From Adiantum capillus-veneris (taxonomy: Eukaryota > Streptophyta > Polypodiopsida > Polypodiales > Pteridaceae), in the NCBI GenBank assembly GCA_014529385.2, contig CM043960.1, forward strand, positions 116,756,043-116,820,042: a DNA stretch of 64,000 nucleotides, in the 5' to 3' direction. Shown here piece after piece: positions 12,477 through 21,795 of this stretch; within the stretch, counting starts at the first letter, position 1, and each line of letters opens with the position of its first letter. The notes beneath the pieces were generated by a model. That model was given only the letters and a program-made list of their open reading frames with translations. It had not been told where the DNA came from and did no database searches. The translations under genes were made by a program, and so were the position numbers.

Positions 12477-13814
12477 ATGGCCAACTCTACTTTGCAAAGG
12501 TGGCCAAAGGATGAGGTCACAGCACTTGCATGCCACAACACTAGAGGTGTAGATGATGAGTGGGTGCCACAAGAGTTCACCAAAGGTGCTTGGGTATACA
12601 TGCAACCATCTGCTGTTGGCCCTCATCGTGTGTGGAATCGTGCAAACTTGGATCTTCATTGGAAAGGAAAGCTCCTTGGCTTCAAGAACCGCAAAGACAA
12701 GGGGACCGTAGCCATTGTGCAACATGTTTTCTCAATGTCAACCATGCACTTGCAACAACCACCTCGATTTCCAACACATTGTAAGTACATGTTTTGAGAA
12801 TACAAAGCTAGGTGTGAATTCACAGTGTAATGTTATTATGGATTCATACTTAACATTTGTCATGCATTTATAGTCATATTTCCATCCACGTTGGTGGAGG
12901 AGCAGCCACTACATAGTCTCTCCGGCACATTCAATGCTATACATGCAGATATTGCAGCAATAATGTTCCCACATCTTTGCCCAACCAAACTGGTTCAAAG
13001 AAGGATTTTCTTCTATTCTCATTCCTATATTGTCCCTACTTCTACACAAGCATTTGGAACGCTTGAACCCATCAAAGTAACTTCCTTATTAAGTATGGAG
13101 TGGGTCCCAGATTTGTGGTCGGTAGCATCTTTCAAGCAAAAGATGATAATGGATGTCCAAAACTCTTTGAAATACTCTAAAGCTTCTAGGTCTGTGGGCT
13201 TGAGTTGGTGTTTGCCTATTCATTGTTTTGTGCACATTTTTAAAGAGTTTGAATTTGTGGAGACTACCACAATGCTTGTATGTAAAGATGCGCATTACGA
13301 GGAATTAGGAAGGCTTTTAGAAGAGGATTGGGGTTTTGTGGAGGGCATGCACAACACGGACCGGTACCGTTGTAAGGTTGGAGCTTCAGGTATTGGAATG
13401 CGCTATTTGAAATCCCGCACCTCCTTGTACATACGATTTCACTATGATCGTTGGATGTGCAAGCTTGGAGTGTGGACTCCCTTACAGAGTGTAGACGGCT
13501 CTATTGCAAGCTTTGACATTGTAGTGAAGATGCCCAACGATGCTTTGGAGGCAGTCCAAGTGAACAAGCATTGGACTCTCAGTAATGTTCGAGAACATTT
13601 GGTTATTATGGGTTTTGAGGCCCTTCAACAAGCACAATTTCGTTTACAAGGTCACACGGTGAGAATCCTTCCACCACATTTTCAATACATCATGGTTTGT
13701 CGATCATTAGATGCTTATTGTAATGAATGTCCACAGATTGGGAAGAGAATGGAAGACAAATTGAAGGTCGAGGAGGACTGGGGGATAGATGGAACTATGC
13801 TATCGATCTTATAA
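12477..13814 (+). CDS. gene A: two-exon unknown protein, 414 residues, no internal stop
   Basis: Exons 12477-12780 and 12874-13814 flank a 93-bp intron with a consensus donor GTAAGT and acceptor TTTATAG; splicing is phase 1 and keeps the frame exactly. The start codon lies in ACCATGG, a good plant context. The spliced product is 414 residues, without premature stops although its neighbours have them. The N-terminal 100 residues are rich in Trp/His (WVPQEFTKGAWVYM). The middle is Cys/His/aromatic-rich without a recognised zinc-finger spacing. The last 110 residues (FDIVVKMPN...VQVNKHWTLSNVREHL) have the alternating pattern of a ubiquitin-like beta-grasp fold, which is only a guess. No family recognised. 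Convergent with the H3-like gene and upstream of gene B. Confidence 0.75.
12781..12873 (+). other. intron of gene A
   Basis: Donor T|GTAAGTACATG, acceptor TTTATAG|TC. Length 93 bp and AT-rich, typical of a short plant intron. Confidence 0.8.
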
Positions 13815-13968
13815 CTTTGTAACTCTTGCAATTTTCATATTGATCCCCGCTGTAATCAACATGATTTGCTTCGGCAAATCATGCCTTTGAATATAATTTT
13901 TTGCATTGGGATGAGAAATCATTTTTTGGTGAAAGTGCCTTTTTGTATGTCTTAAAAAAAGGGTCCAC

Positions 13969-13976
13969 TATAAAAG
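13969..13976 (+). promoter_or_regulatory. TATA box of gene B
   Basis: TATAAAAG, 82 bp upstream of the gene B start codon and 155 bp after the gene A stop. Gene B therefore appears to have its own promoter. Confidence 0.65.
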
Positions 13977-14057
13977 GGGGGCCACCTAACTCATTCACTA
14001 TTTTCACTTTTGCAACTCTTGAGCTCCTCCACTCTCTATCCACACCCCAGGTTAGAC

Positions 14058-15635
14058 ATGGATGCTGCCACAGCCTCTGCATCTGCACCCACATCCACCC
14101 CTTTGTCACGCTTCATCCTCTTCCTCGAGGACACCAAATACAAAGGGAAGTTGGACCTCCACACCTTTTTTACTCGTCTCCCTGACCTTGATGCCACAGT
14201 TGCCCTTCACATGGATGCATTTGAGGAGATTTTTGCGTTCATGGAGGAGCACATCATAAAATATTCTGTATCTATCCCCCCACATGCAGGGATTTGGGTG
14301 CCTTGCGATCTTTTGCGCTATATACACAAAGGTGATCGCCCATTCTCCAAGCGGTTGCAACGATTCCAAGAAATTGCAACCAATGCAGGCCATTACTTGG
14401 ATGAGCAAGCCCCTGGGGTGTCAGCGCTCAAGAAGCGCAAGTTGGGGGTGGAGTACCTTTCTCGGCTCGCAACATTTATCTTCTTGGTGAGCGAGGAACC
14501 TGATTTGGAGGAGCTCCGCTTACCACACCTTCAAGTTGGGTCCTTTATCAAGGACACCAAGGAGCAGCAGGTTATCCCCATGAACCCTGCAGCGGAAGGA
14601 AAAGCACACCGGCTCGAGTACCCTAGGGGTCTTGAGGAAGTGGTTGAGAAATCCATAGTTGCAGCTGGCCCTAGTGACACTCCAGTGCCACTACCACTGA
14701 CGGATGTGGAAATCCCAGAGGTAGAAATCAGTCGGTTCTCCTCAATGTTAGTGGATGGGGAGGAGTATGTGTTCCTGCATGATTTTTAAAAAGCATTTGG
14801 CCTGCGCATGGATGAATGCTTGAGCGTGCTATGCAACAGTAGAAAATGTCTCTTAGACAATACGCCAGATGCCCTAGAAAGCAAGCTCTTGCCAGATGGG
14901 GACTCTGTTGCTGACACTATTGCAGTTGTATGTGCGGAGGTCCTGGCAGCAGAGCAATTGCACGTGGTTGATGAAGATTTCCAAGCCACCCAAGCCAAGG
15001 TTGAGGCTGCTAGGATGCCTATGCCATTATGTGACCTCCCATCTGATGATCCAAAGCTTGTATCTGTGGTGCATGGGAGCATTGACTTGGATGCAAAGGG
15101 CAACAGGGAGGAGGACGACAAGGAGCAGGAGGTAAACTGTATCCTAATTTTCATGTTACTATTTTATCCTTCATTGTCTTTTTTCTTTACCTTCATAGGT
15201 TTATGACAGGATGTTGTGGAGGTTGATGATTTTGCTGCAAGGACGGGTGGCAAGCGGACGGGCTTTGGACCTCAAGCTTCCCTTGCGCATTACCTAGGAC
15301 AACTCCCCCCTGGCGATGTGGCCATTATCCATAATGAATTTACTCCCCAAGCCCATTTTATGACTTGGTCGTTAAAAGCTTTGAGCAAGTTTTTGTGTTT
15401 GAGCACCATTGCTCAAACTGCGCATCAAGTGTTCCTAGTGCGTAGATCCCTTATATGCACAGCGTTTGGCACTGGCTTTCGTGGTAAAGTGCTTGCCCAG
15501 ATAGGGATACATGCTTCCATTGGCTCAACTGACCCAAATGCCATAGCGCAGCCCCTCTTGACTGGGGAGTTGCCTTACGCGCAAAATAGGCTCCAGGAAA
15601 TGGTCAAAAAAATTATGAACTCCTCAGATACATGA
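14058..15635 (+). pseudogene. gene B: two-exon unknown protein with one stop
   Basis: Exon 1 is 14058-15131 and exon 2 15210-15635. The 78-bp intron has GTAAAC...GACAG borders, a pyrimidine-rich tail and phase 0. The product would be 499 residues, with one in-frame TAA at codon 244 (14787-14789). The frame is otherwise open on both sides, so this looks like a recent inactivating change. The N-terminal third is Ala/Ser/Thr-rich and then helical (EEIFAFMEEHIIKYS). The middle is acidic (REEDDKEQE at the splice junction). The last 120 residues are mixed hydrophobic. No known domain recognised. It ends 133 bp before the inverted-repeat block. Confidence 0.65.
15132..15209 (+). other. intron of gene B
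   Basis: Donor GAG|GTAAACTG and acceptor TTTATGACAG|GATG after a T-rich tract. The alternative acceptor at 15198 (TTCATAG) would leave the downstream frame, so the later AG is preferred. Confidence 0.7.
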
Positions 15636-15810
15636 TGTAAAATCACCGTGCTGGAAGGAATAAAAAATATTTGAAATTGTCTCTCTATATTGCAAATTCT
15701 TTTGAATCTGATTTGTCAATCTTGAAAATTGTTTCAATTGGTGATATGAATTGTTTTTTGATTGGTGACTTTGTTATTTCAAGTTCTGTATGTAATTGCA
15801 GTCAGTTTCA

Positions 15811-15997
15811 GTATATTTGTGCTTTTTAAGTACCCTAGGGGGTTTAAGGGGCAAAAAAATGCCTGGCCACAAGGGCGCGCAAATGGCCCATCCATCAGTT
15901 TTGTATGGGCCATTTGTGCGCCCTTGTGGCCAGGCATTTTTTTGCCGCTTATAAGCCAATCTACCCCCTAGGGTACTTAAAAAGCACAAACATACTG
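15811..15997. repeat. long hairpin 1
   Basis: Arms of about 85-90 bp pair from GTGCTTTTTAAGTACCC through GGCCACAAGGGCGCGC to a short loop around CATCAGTTTTGTATG. Pairing is broken only by a few mismatches. Confidence 0.85.
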
Positions 15998-16334
15998 CAA
16001 TGGATTGGTTTTGCATCATTCATTTAAATGCAACCTTTTTATGGCAATTCCAGCATATGTTCAGCCTCGAGGACACTAGAAAAGCTGAAATCAATTATGA
16101 AATGAATTTTCCAGCACACTATCACCTGCTTTAGCTCTACCTAGTACACCCTTCCACCAAAAAGTCCAATTGCATTGGACATTTGAAAAATCCAAATTAA
16201 TGTTCCATAGACACTTGGTTTCACAATATGTTATTTGTTTTGATATCCTATAAGGAATTCAAAGCTTGAAATGACCAAAAAAAAGGTGTCCACAAGGATC
16301 CATGTAAAATATTGATGCAAAACCAATAGGTTTT

Positions 16335-16530
16335 AGTAAATTTGTGCATTTTAAGTACCCTTGGGGGTAGATAAGCCTAAAAGGGGCAGAAAAAGGCCTG
16401 GCCACAAGGGCGCGCAAATGGCCCGTCCATCAGTTCTGGATGGGCTATTTGCGCGCCTTGTGGCCAAGCATTTTTTTGCCCCATATAAGCCAATCTACAC
16501 CCTAGGGTACTTAAAAAGCACAAATATACT
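16335..16530. repeat. long hairpin 2
   Basis: Same arm sequence as hairpin 1 with small differences (for example GGCCAAGCATT in the 3' arm), about 520 bp downstream. Confidence 0.85.
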
Positions 16531-16868
16531 ACAATGGATTGATTTTGCATCATTCATTTAAATGCACCCTTTTCATATGGCAATTCCAGCATATGTTCAG
16601 ACTCAAGGACACTAGAAAAGCTGAAATCAATTATGAAATGAATTTTCCAGCACACTATCACCTGCTTTAGCTCTACCTAGTACACCCCTCCACCAAAAAG
16701 TCCAATTACATTGGACATTTGAAAAATCCAAATTAATGTTGCATAGACACTTGGTATCACAATATGTTATTTGTTTTGATATCCTATAAGGAATTCAAAG
16801 CTTGAAATGACCAAAAAAAGGTGTCCACAAGGATCCATATAAAATATTGATGCAAAACCAATAGGTTT

Positions 16869-17062
16869 TAGTAAATTTGTGCATTAGTACCCTTGGGGAT
16901 AGATAAGCCTAAAAGGGGCAGAAAAAGGCCTGGCCACAAGGGCGCGCAAATGGCCCATCCATCAGTTTTGGATGGGCCATTTGCGCGCCCTTGTGGCCAG
17001 GCTTTTTTTGGCCCCTTATAGGCTTATCTACCCCCAAGGGTACTTAAAATGCACAAATTTAC
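16869..17062. repeat. long hairpin 3
   Basis: The most symmetrical copy. The 3' arm keeps GGCTTATCTACCCCCAAGG, complementary to the 5' arm. It ends 144 bp before the H3-like gene stop. Confidence 0.85.
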
Positions 17063-17205
17063 TGAAATTGACTGCAATTACATACAGAACTTGAAATTAC
17101 AAAGATAGTAGACAGAGTAGACACAACTGTTGATCATATTGTCATTGGAAAGTCAAATCATTACAAAGATAAGGGTGTGCAATACAAAAAGTGTGATAAC
17201 TTCGG

Positions 17206-18101
17206 CTAATGCTCGAAGTCTCGTCGCAATCGACGTGCAAGCTGCATATCTTTTGGCTATATTGTCACTCGCTTTGCATGAATGGCGCATAGGTTGGTAT
17301 CTTCCAACACCGAAATGATGTGGGCCTCTGCAGCTTCTTGAATAGCCTCTAGCGCTATTGCTTGCATTCTATACTGATTTCCATAGCTTTGAAGCACCTC
17401 CTTCACAGTGCGAGCAAAGGGGGCGCGTCGAATCAAGAGCTCCGTCGTCTTTTGGTAGTGGCGGATTTCTGCAAATGCCCTTGCTATTTTTCGGCATCGT
17501 TGCGGTTGTCTTGGGGGCACTTGCACATTTGCTGGCGGGCGGCGTTTAGGCTTCTTGAAAAACTTAGACTTGCGCCTATTTACATGCTTAGGGGCTGGTT
17601 CTGCAGCCTCTTCTGATTCTTCTTCTTCCCTTGGTTGCCGATCTTGTCGTGTGGGGAGAGCTCCCTGGCCTTGAGGCAATGTCTTCCCCCCAACGGCCAC
17701 CCGGTGTGTGCGCGGTATTTTTTCTCGCAACCATGGTGGCTCACTCTCTGATTCGGTGTCTGTATGGACCACCCGAGTCCTGGATGGTCCTGCTTGTGAT
17801 TGGGGGCGCGACGGCTGCTCCCTATCGGACTCTGATGTTTGCTGGCCCTCTGCTTCTCTCCAGAGCTGGGCACGTTGCTTCATTTCTTTCTAGGTGTTAT
17901 ATCTTGAGGAGGTGGAGATTCAACAGTCCTTGATGACTCTCGTGCCCTACCACCATGCCCACTACCAGAAAAGTTCCTGGAACGGCCAGGTGTTCATGGC
18001 CCTTTTGCTTGTGCCTTTAAGCCATGACGGCTTCTCACATCCTTGGAGGGTGTTTTTGTTGGTAGGCGGATGCTCTTCGCGGTTTGTTTGGTGCGCGCCA
18101 T
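17206..18101 (-). pseudogene. histone H3-like gene with long N-terminal tail, inside the 10-kb element
   Basis: The start MARTKQTAKS nearly copies the H3 tail (ARTKQTARKS, with Lys4). After a basic, Ser/Pro/Glu-rich tail of about 200 residues (H3 has 44) with NLS-like KKPKRRPP comes a full histone fold: EIRHYQKTTELLIRR, PFARTVKEV, ALEAIQEAAEA, LEDTNLCAIHAKRVTI, then PKDMQLARRLRR. Loop 1 and helix spacing match canonical H3 with no insertion, unlike most CENH3, though a long divergent tail is CENH3-like. No intron. Lesions: TGA at codon 36 (17994-17996), a frameshift near 17883-17890, and TAG at 17257-17259 between KRVTI and PKDM. It would form nucleosomes with H4 if expressed intact. A host-gene capture is the likely origin. 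Confidence 0.88.
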
Positions 18102-18158
18102 TTCGTTGGTAAGAGCTCACCTGTTCTTAAGAAATGAGTGATTTATGAGAGCATGCAA

Positions 18159-18187
18159 TATTTATAAGGGCCCATTTAAAAAGGGCC
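18159..18187 (-). promoter_or_regulatory. TATA box and GGGCCC motifs upstream of the H3-like gene
   Basis: On the minus strand TATAAATA lies at 18166-18159, about 58 bp before the ATG. Two GGGCCC boxes (18168-18173, 18183-18188) lie just upstream; one contains TGGGCC, the site II core common in plant promoters of dividing-cell genes. The functional reading is inference. Confidence 0.55.
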
Positions 18188-18636
18188 CTATTCACACTAA
18201 TTTTTTTAAAAGAAGTATTATTTTTTAAATAAACATGTCGCTAAGAGTTGGACCCTGTGTTCACATTTAGTGACTCGCGCAGTATCCACTTTGATCCTTG
18301 TCGCACTCTGCATCGCCGCCATGCAGCATGCTTGGTGGGACCTTGCGACATTTGCCACTTGTTGATATGCTCTTGACGACTCCATTTGCGCACTTCAATA
18401 GCAATCTTGGATTGTCACGCACGCTCCATTGTGAGCTTACGAGCAAATGTTGTGTGAAAAAACCAGTTGAACATCTCCTCCAAATAATTGGATTGCACCA
18501 TTCCACCACCATGTCGAGTATTTTTGAAGTACACTCCCCTTGCTCGATAATGGGACTTCTCCATGCCTTGAGTGCTAAAAATTTCAAGCGATCCATACTT
18601 GTGCATAAAAAATGCACCATGCGCAAACAAGATATG

Positions 18637-18712
18637 CTGTTCACATGAGTAAATGATCCACATTATTAAATAAAAACAATCCCTTGTAATGAATACACCA
18701 TGAATGACTTAC
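18637..18712 (-). other. intron 3 of gene X
   Basis: Minus-strand donor TACATG|GTAAGTCA (consensus), acceptor GTGAACAG|CATATC; 76 bp, phase 0. Splicing joins HYM to HILFAH. Confidence 0.8.
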
Positions 18713-19902
18713 CATGTAATGTGTGATGTTATTTTCACCCCAAGAAAGGGTGAAGACCTTGGTAAAATCCGCCAAAGCTTCTTGAAATGATTGACGTTGT
18801 TCTTCTGTTGTGCTGTTAAGTCCCATAAGCTTGACCATTTTATCAAAATGGGCCCAAACTTGCTTGCGCTTGTTTGCAAGTTCTCCATTTGAATCATTGT
18901 CAGTAGTAGCTTTGCATTACTCCTTCCAAAGCTCCCAAAGGTTACCTGTCTGCTGGTTGGAGCTGTTTTGAGCATCATATCGACTTGGCTTTCCTTGGGA
19001 AACTCTCTTCAAAAAGTGTCTAGCTTTTTGTCCACTCATTGACACTTGTTGAGCAATTTCATGGGCCTCCCCTGTGTTCTTTGCAGCAACTATAGACACA
19101 TTTCCACCGTGACAGCCAATGGAATTCAAGAGTACCTCCACTCTTTCGATCGCTTCCTGGGACTTTTCCAACGGTTTCATTGTGAAAGCATAGTCAATGT
19201 GGAGCTTCAATAGCCTATCAAAAATGCGCATGAATGTGTGTAATGTACAAAAATGTACATTCGATAGAGGAAATCGAAAGATTGGATTCCAAGCGTGGTC
19301 CTTTTGATCACGATTTGGGGCATTGAGCATGGGACATCTCAGAATAGACGCTTCCCATTCTCTACCTTCATCTCCGACATCACGACAATCTAACCCTTGT
19401 TCTCCATGCCCTTGCCATGGAAGCATGTAACCGGACTTTGCAGTGCTCTTATGTGATTTTTGTCCATTAGGTTTGTACCCTCAAGTGCAAAATGGACAAG
19501 GCATGAGAGAAGAAGCCCCTTGTTTGCAGCCAAGCAAACACTTTATGGTCTTCAAATCCCCACCTAAGTGCCACTCCACATCATAACTACCAAAGCCCAC
19601 AATCTCCAACTTCTGACCTGCAATTTGAGAGTGTATTACTTCTGTGATCCATGGAGTTCTCTCAAAAATCCATGAAAGTACTCCATTGGTCTCTTTGGGC
19701 ACCTCAATAGCACCCAACCACCAAATGTCTTTCTCTGATTGCACGCTAAAAGATAGGGTGGGATATGGCTCGACTGAATCCCTTCGATTGGTTTGCAGAA
19801 GGGCCTCGTTCATTAGAGTGACACTTAGCCTCTCTAACCTTCGGCCTTTCACTATTTGACACTCATCGAGTTTCAGCACAAAAGTGACTTTTGTGCCAAG
19901 CA

Positions 19903-19984
19903 CTACAAAATAAATAGTGCTAAGACCTTAAACTTCAGCGTCTATGATAAGAATAATACCAAAGAAAAAAGTAAAGTGTGTCAC
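19903..19984 (-). other. intron 2 of gene X
   Basis: Minus-strand donor GAAGAAG|GTGACAC, acceptor TTATTTTGTAG|TGCTTGG; 82 bp, phase 1. Confidence 0.75.
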
Positions 19985-20535
19985 CTTCTTCAGGTAACTC
20001 GTAAAATCTAAGCATGGCTTCTTGAAGCCTTCTAAGATCCACGAAAATATTGTTCCACATTGTGTAAGAAAAGCCCTTCTCCGAAGGTCTTATGGATTGT
20101 TTCTTACCTTTTTCCCTTGTCTTTGTTGCGCACGAAGCATAAAGGGAACTTGGCATTGTGTCCTCAATGTGTACGTATGTCCCAATGCGGGAGAACACAT
20201 CTTCGTTTGTGGCCTTCTTTGCGAGCTTGACCTTGTGAGGAACGGGAAATAGGTTTTCCACAATGCCATGTTCTTTGAGGGTATCCTTTAGGAGTTGAAA
20301 AATATCCTGATAGACTTTGGTGCTGATTCCAGCCTCATCACAAGCTTGTTGAACATCATCATCACTAACCACATTTCTTAATTTACGCATAAGGTCCTTG
20401 GTGACTGCATCCTTAATGTGCTTACCTCCAGGTGATTGTAAGATAGCAATCACGTTCTCGGTATTGAGACAACTACTGAGAAGGTTGAATCGATTATCTT
20501 GGCTTGTTCCACCGCATGCCTCCTGGATGAAGTTT

Positions 20536-20610
20536 CTGGCAACAAATAAACATAAATGTTAGAAAATAGTGTGAAGTAAGAATGCATCATGCAAGTAAAG
20601 ACCAAATCAC
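20536..20610 (-). other. intron 1 of gene X
   Basis: Minus-strand donor CACAAG|GTGATTTGG, acceptor TTGTTGCCAG|AAAC; 75 bp, phase 2. Confidence 0.75.
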
Positions 20611-21191
20611 CTTGTGGCTGTAACTCGTCGTTTGCGTGCTACTCCGGAATGTGCAAGAGTTTCAATGGATGAATACGGGCGTTTGCGTTCCCTTGCACCA
20701 AGGGGTGTTTCTTTCAAGTATGTGATGGTGTTGGTAAGCTTCTGGATGTGGGACTCCTTTTCTTGCATTTGTTGTTCAAGACTTTTAACTACCCTCTCCG
20801 AAGAGGCAACACTCTCTTGTAATGCCGTCGTCTTGAGGTGAAGAGCTTGACATTCGTGCATCCACATATGCAAAGAAGCACCTGCACCCATACACAGCCG
20901 CTTGCAATAGCCTAACAAGCCTGCTTCTCCCCTCCCAACAAATTGAAGAAATGTGGAAAGGCTATTAAACGGTGGATGGAAGCGGCTTATAGGATCGTAA
21001 GGGTACAAATGGCCATCCACCCAAATGTCAACATTGGTCTCACAAGCGGTGCGACGTTCCTGTGATGACCTTTGATCACCCTCACTAGTGGTCTTCGGTG
21101 CAAATGCCGTGGGTAAGCGAATATGTATGCTTTTGGTGTGCGGAGTACGTGGTGGTGGAAGAAAACCATTTGTGATGTCCGTGAGCACCAT

Positions 21192-21775
21192 GGAAGCTGT
21201 TGCGTGAGGAAGCAAATGATGAAAAGATAGAGGGGTAAGGGTAGAGAGGCCGAGCAGGATGGGAGGAGAGAAGGAGGGAGGGGGGGGAGGGAGAGATTGG
21301 GGAGGAGGAGGAAGGTAGGGGTAGAGAGGGAGAGGAGAGGGAGAGGGAGAGAGGAGGGAGGAGGAGGAGAGAACAAAATGTTTATTACTTTTTGGGGGAA
21401 AAGATTTTTGAAAAAATGGACTTTCTAAGCTTCTGGGTTAAAAAATGGGTCAAAAAATGATTTTTGGATATGTATATATGTTGGGAGGGAGTTTTAAGTA
21501 AAAAACAAATAAAAATGAATTTTTTTAAAAAAAGTAAAATTTTGACTCTTTTTGACCCGCGGAATTGCTGATGTGGACACACCCCTATGCTTCCTTCACT
21601 TTAAAAAAAGCTAGAGAGAGAAAGCAACCCTTTAGGTCCACATCCTACATTTGTCTAAAAAAAAAGCTAGAAAAGCCTACTCAAAACTACCTTCTTCAAT
21701 GCTCTTGCCCCCTAAACCCCACACAACATTAGCTTTAATCCCTAAAAATTAGGATTCCTTACAAGGCCCATGCAA
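21192..21775 (-). promoter_or_regulatory. right subterminal region, probable gene X leader/promoter
   Basis: No gene. 21240-21372 is a strong purine tract (GAGGGAGAGG type), which on the minus strand is a CT-rich leader just upstream of the gene X start, mirroring the CT-rich leader of gene A at the other end. Confidence 0.45.
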
Positions 21776-21795
21776 GGTTCATATTTCTCCTAATG
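21776..21795 (-). repeat. right terminal inverted repeat
   Basis: Reverse complement of the left end at 19 of 20 bases (CATTAGGAGAAATATGAACC on the minus strand). Confidence 0.75.

Larger units (their letters stand above)
15769..17104. repeat. inverted-repeat block with three long hairpins
   Basis: The outer ends (15769-15830 and 17047-17104) are inverted copies of each other (CTTTG...ATTTCAAGTTCTGTATG...). Inside, three long hairpins at about 15811-15997, 16335-16530 and 16869-17062 are separated by two near-identical spacers of about 337 bp (15998-16334, 16531-16868). So the block is also a tandem repeat of about 533 bp. Each hairpin arm carries TAAGTACCC, GGGGCA, GCCTGGCCACAAGGGCGCGC and AAATGGCCC, with a loop of about 10 bp near CATCAGTTTTG. 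It sits between the 3' ends of convergent genes. Possible roles are a replication or recombination structure, a bidirectional transcript end, or a small-RNA source. Confidence 0.9.
18241..21191 (-). pseudogene. gene X: four-exon putative transposase-like protein
   Basis: Exons 21191-20611, 20535-19985, 19902-18713 and 18636-18241. The introns (75, 82 and 76 bp) have GT...AG borders, and phases 2, 1 and 0 all keep frame, giving 905 residues. Three premature stops (codons 518 TGA, 706 TAA, 848 TGA) interrupt an otherwise continuous frame. Residues 113-161 form a predicted coiled coil, followed by basic RERKRP and RKRR. Exon 3 has GGDLK (491-495) and CPFC (513-516), then VHFCTLH...MR (593-603). 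Exon 4 has STQGMEKSHYR and TRHGGG (795-820). The GGDxK...CPxC, LHxxMR and STxGxEK series resembles uncharacterised eukaryotic proteins often tied to mobile elements, from memory only. No superfamily assigned. Confidence 0.65.
11758..21795. mobile_element. 10.0-kb nested insertion carrying four genes, with inverted ends (new DNA-transposon-like element)
   Basis: It interrupts T1 gag between GDPY and HVSLFKQ. Ends are 20-bp inverted repeats with one mismatch (11758-11777, beginning CATTAGG, and 21776-21795). Weaker inverted similarity continues inward (GGGCC, GGATTAA, CTAATG blocks). Contents: genes A and B on plus, an H3-like gene and gene X on minus, converging on an inverted-repeat block at 15769-17104. 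No LTR, gag or reverse transcriptase belongs to it. Target duplication is unclear: ATA on the left against ATG on the right. CATTA resembles the CACTA start of En/Spm elements, but no En/Spm transposase was recognised. Helitron is less likely, given the inverted ends. Confidence 0.75.

Noticed and set aside
15762-16561. Short frames reading through the hairpins
   Set aside because: Both strands give the same peptide because the DNA is an inverted repeat; no coding evidence.
17358-17933. Plus-strand frames opposite the H3-like gene
   Set aside because: They are shadows of the minus-strand histone frame and have no domain of their own.
17206-18101. Reading the H3-like gene as CENH3
   Set aside because: The long tail fits, but loop 1 has no extra residues and the STELLIR and EDTNLCAIHAKRVTI blocks are close to canonical H3. 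Left open pending a tree.
11758-21795. Helitron interpretation of the 10-kb insertion (insertion near an A-T step, CTAA close to the right end)
   Set aside because: The left end does not begin with TC, there are 20-bp inverted termini, and no Rep/helicase gene was seen.
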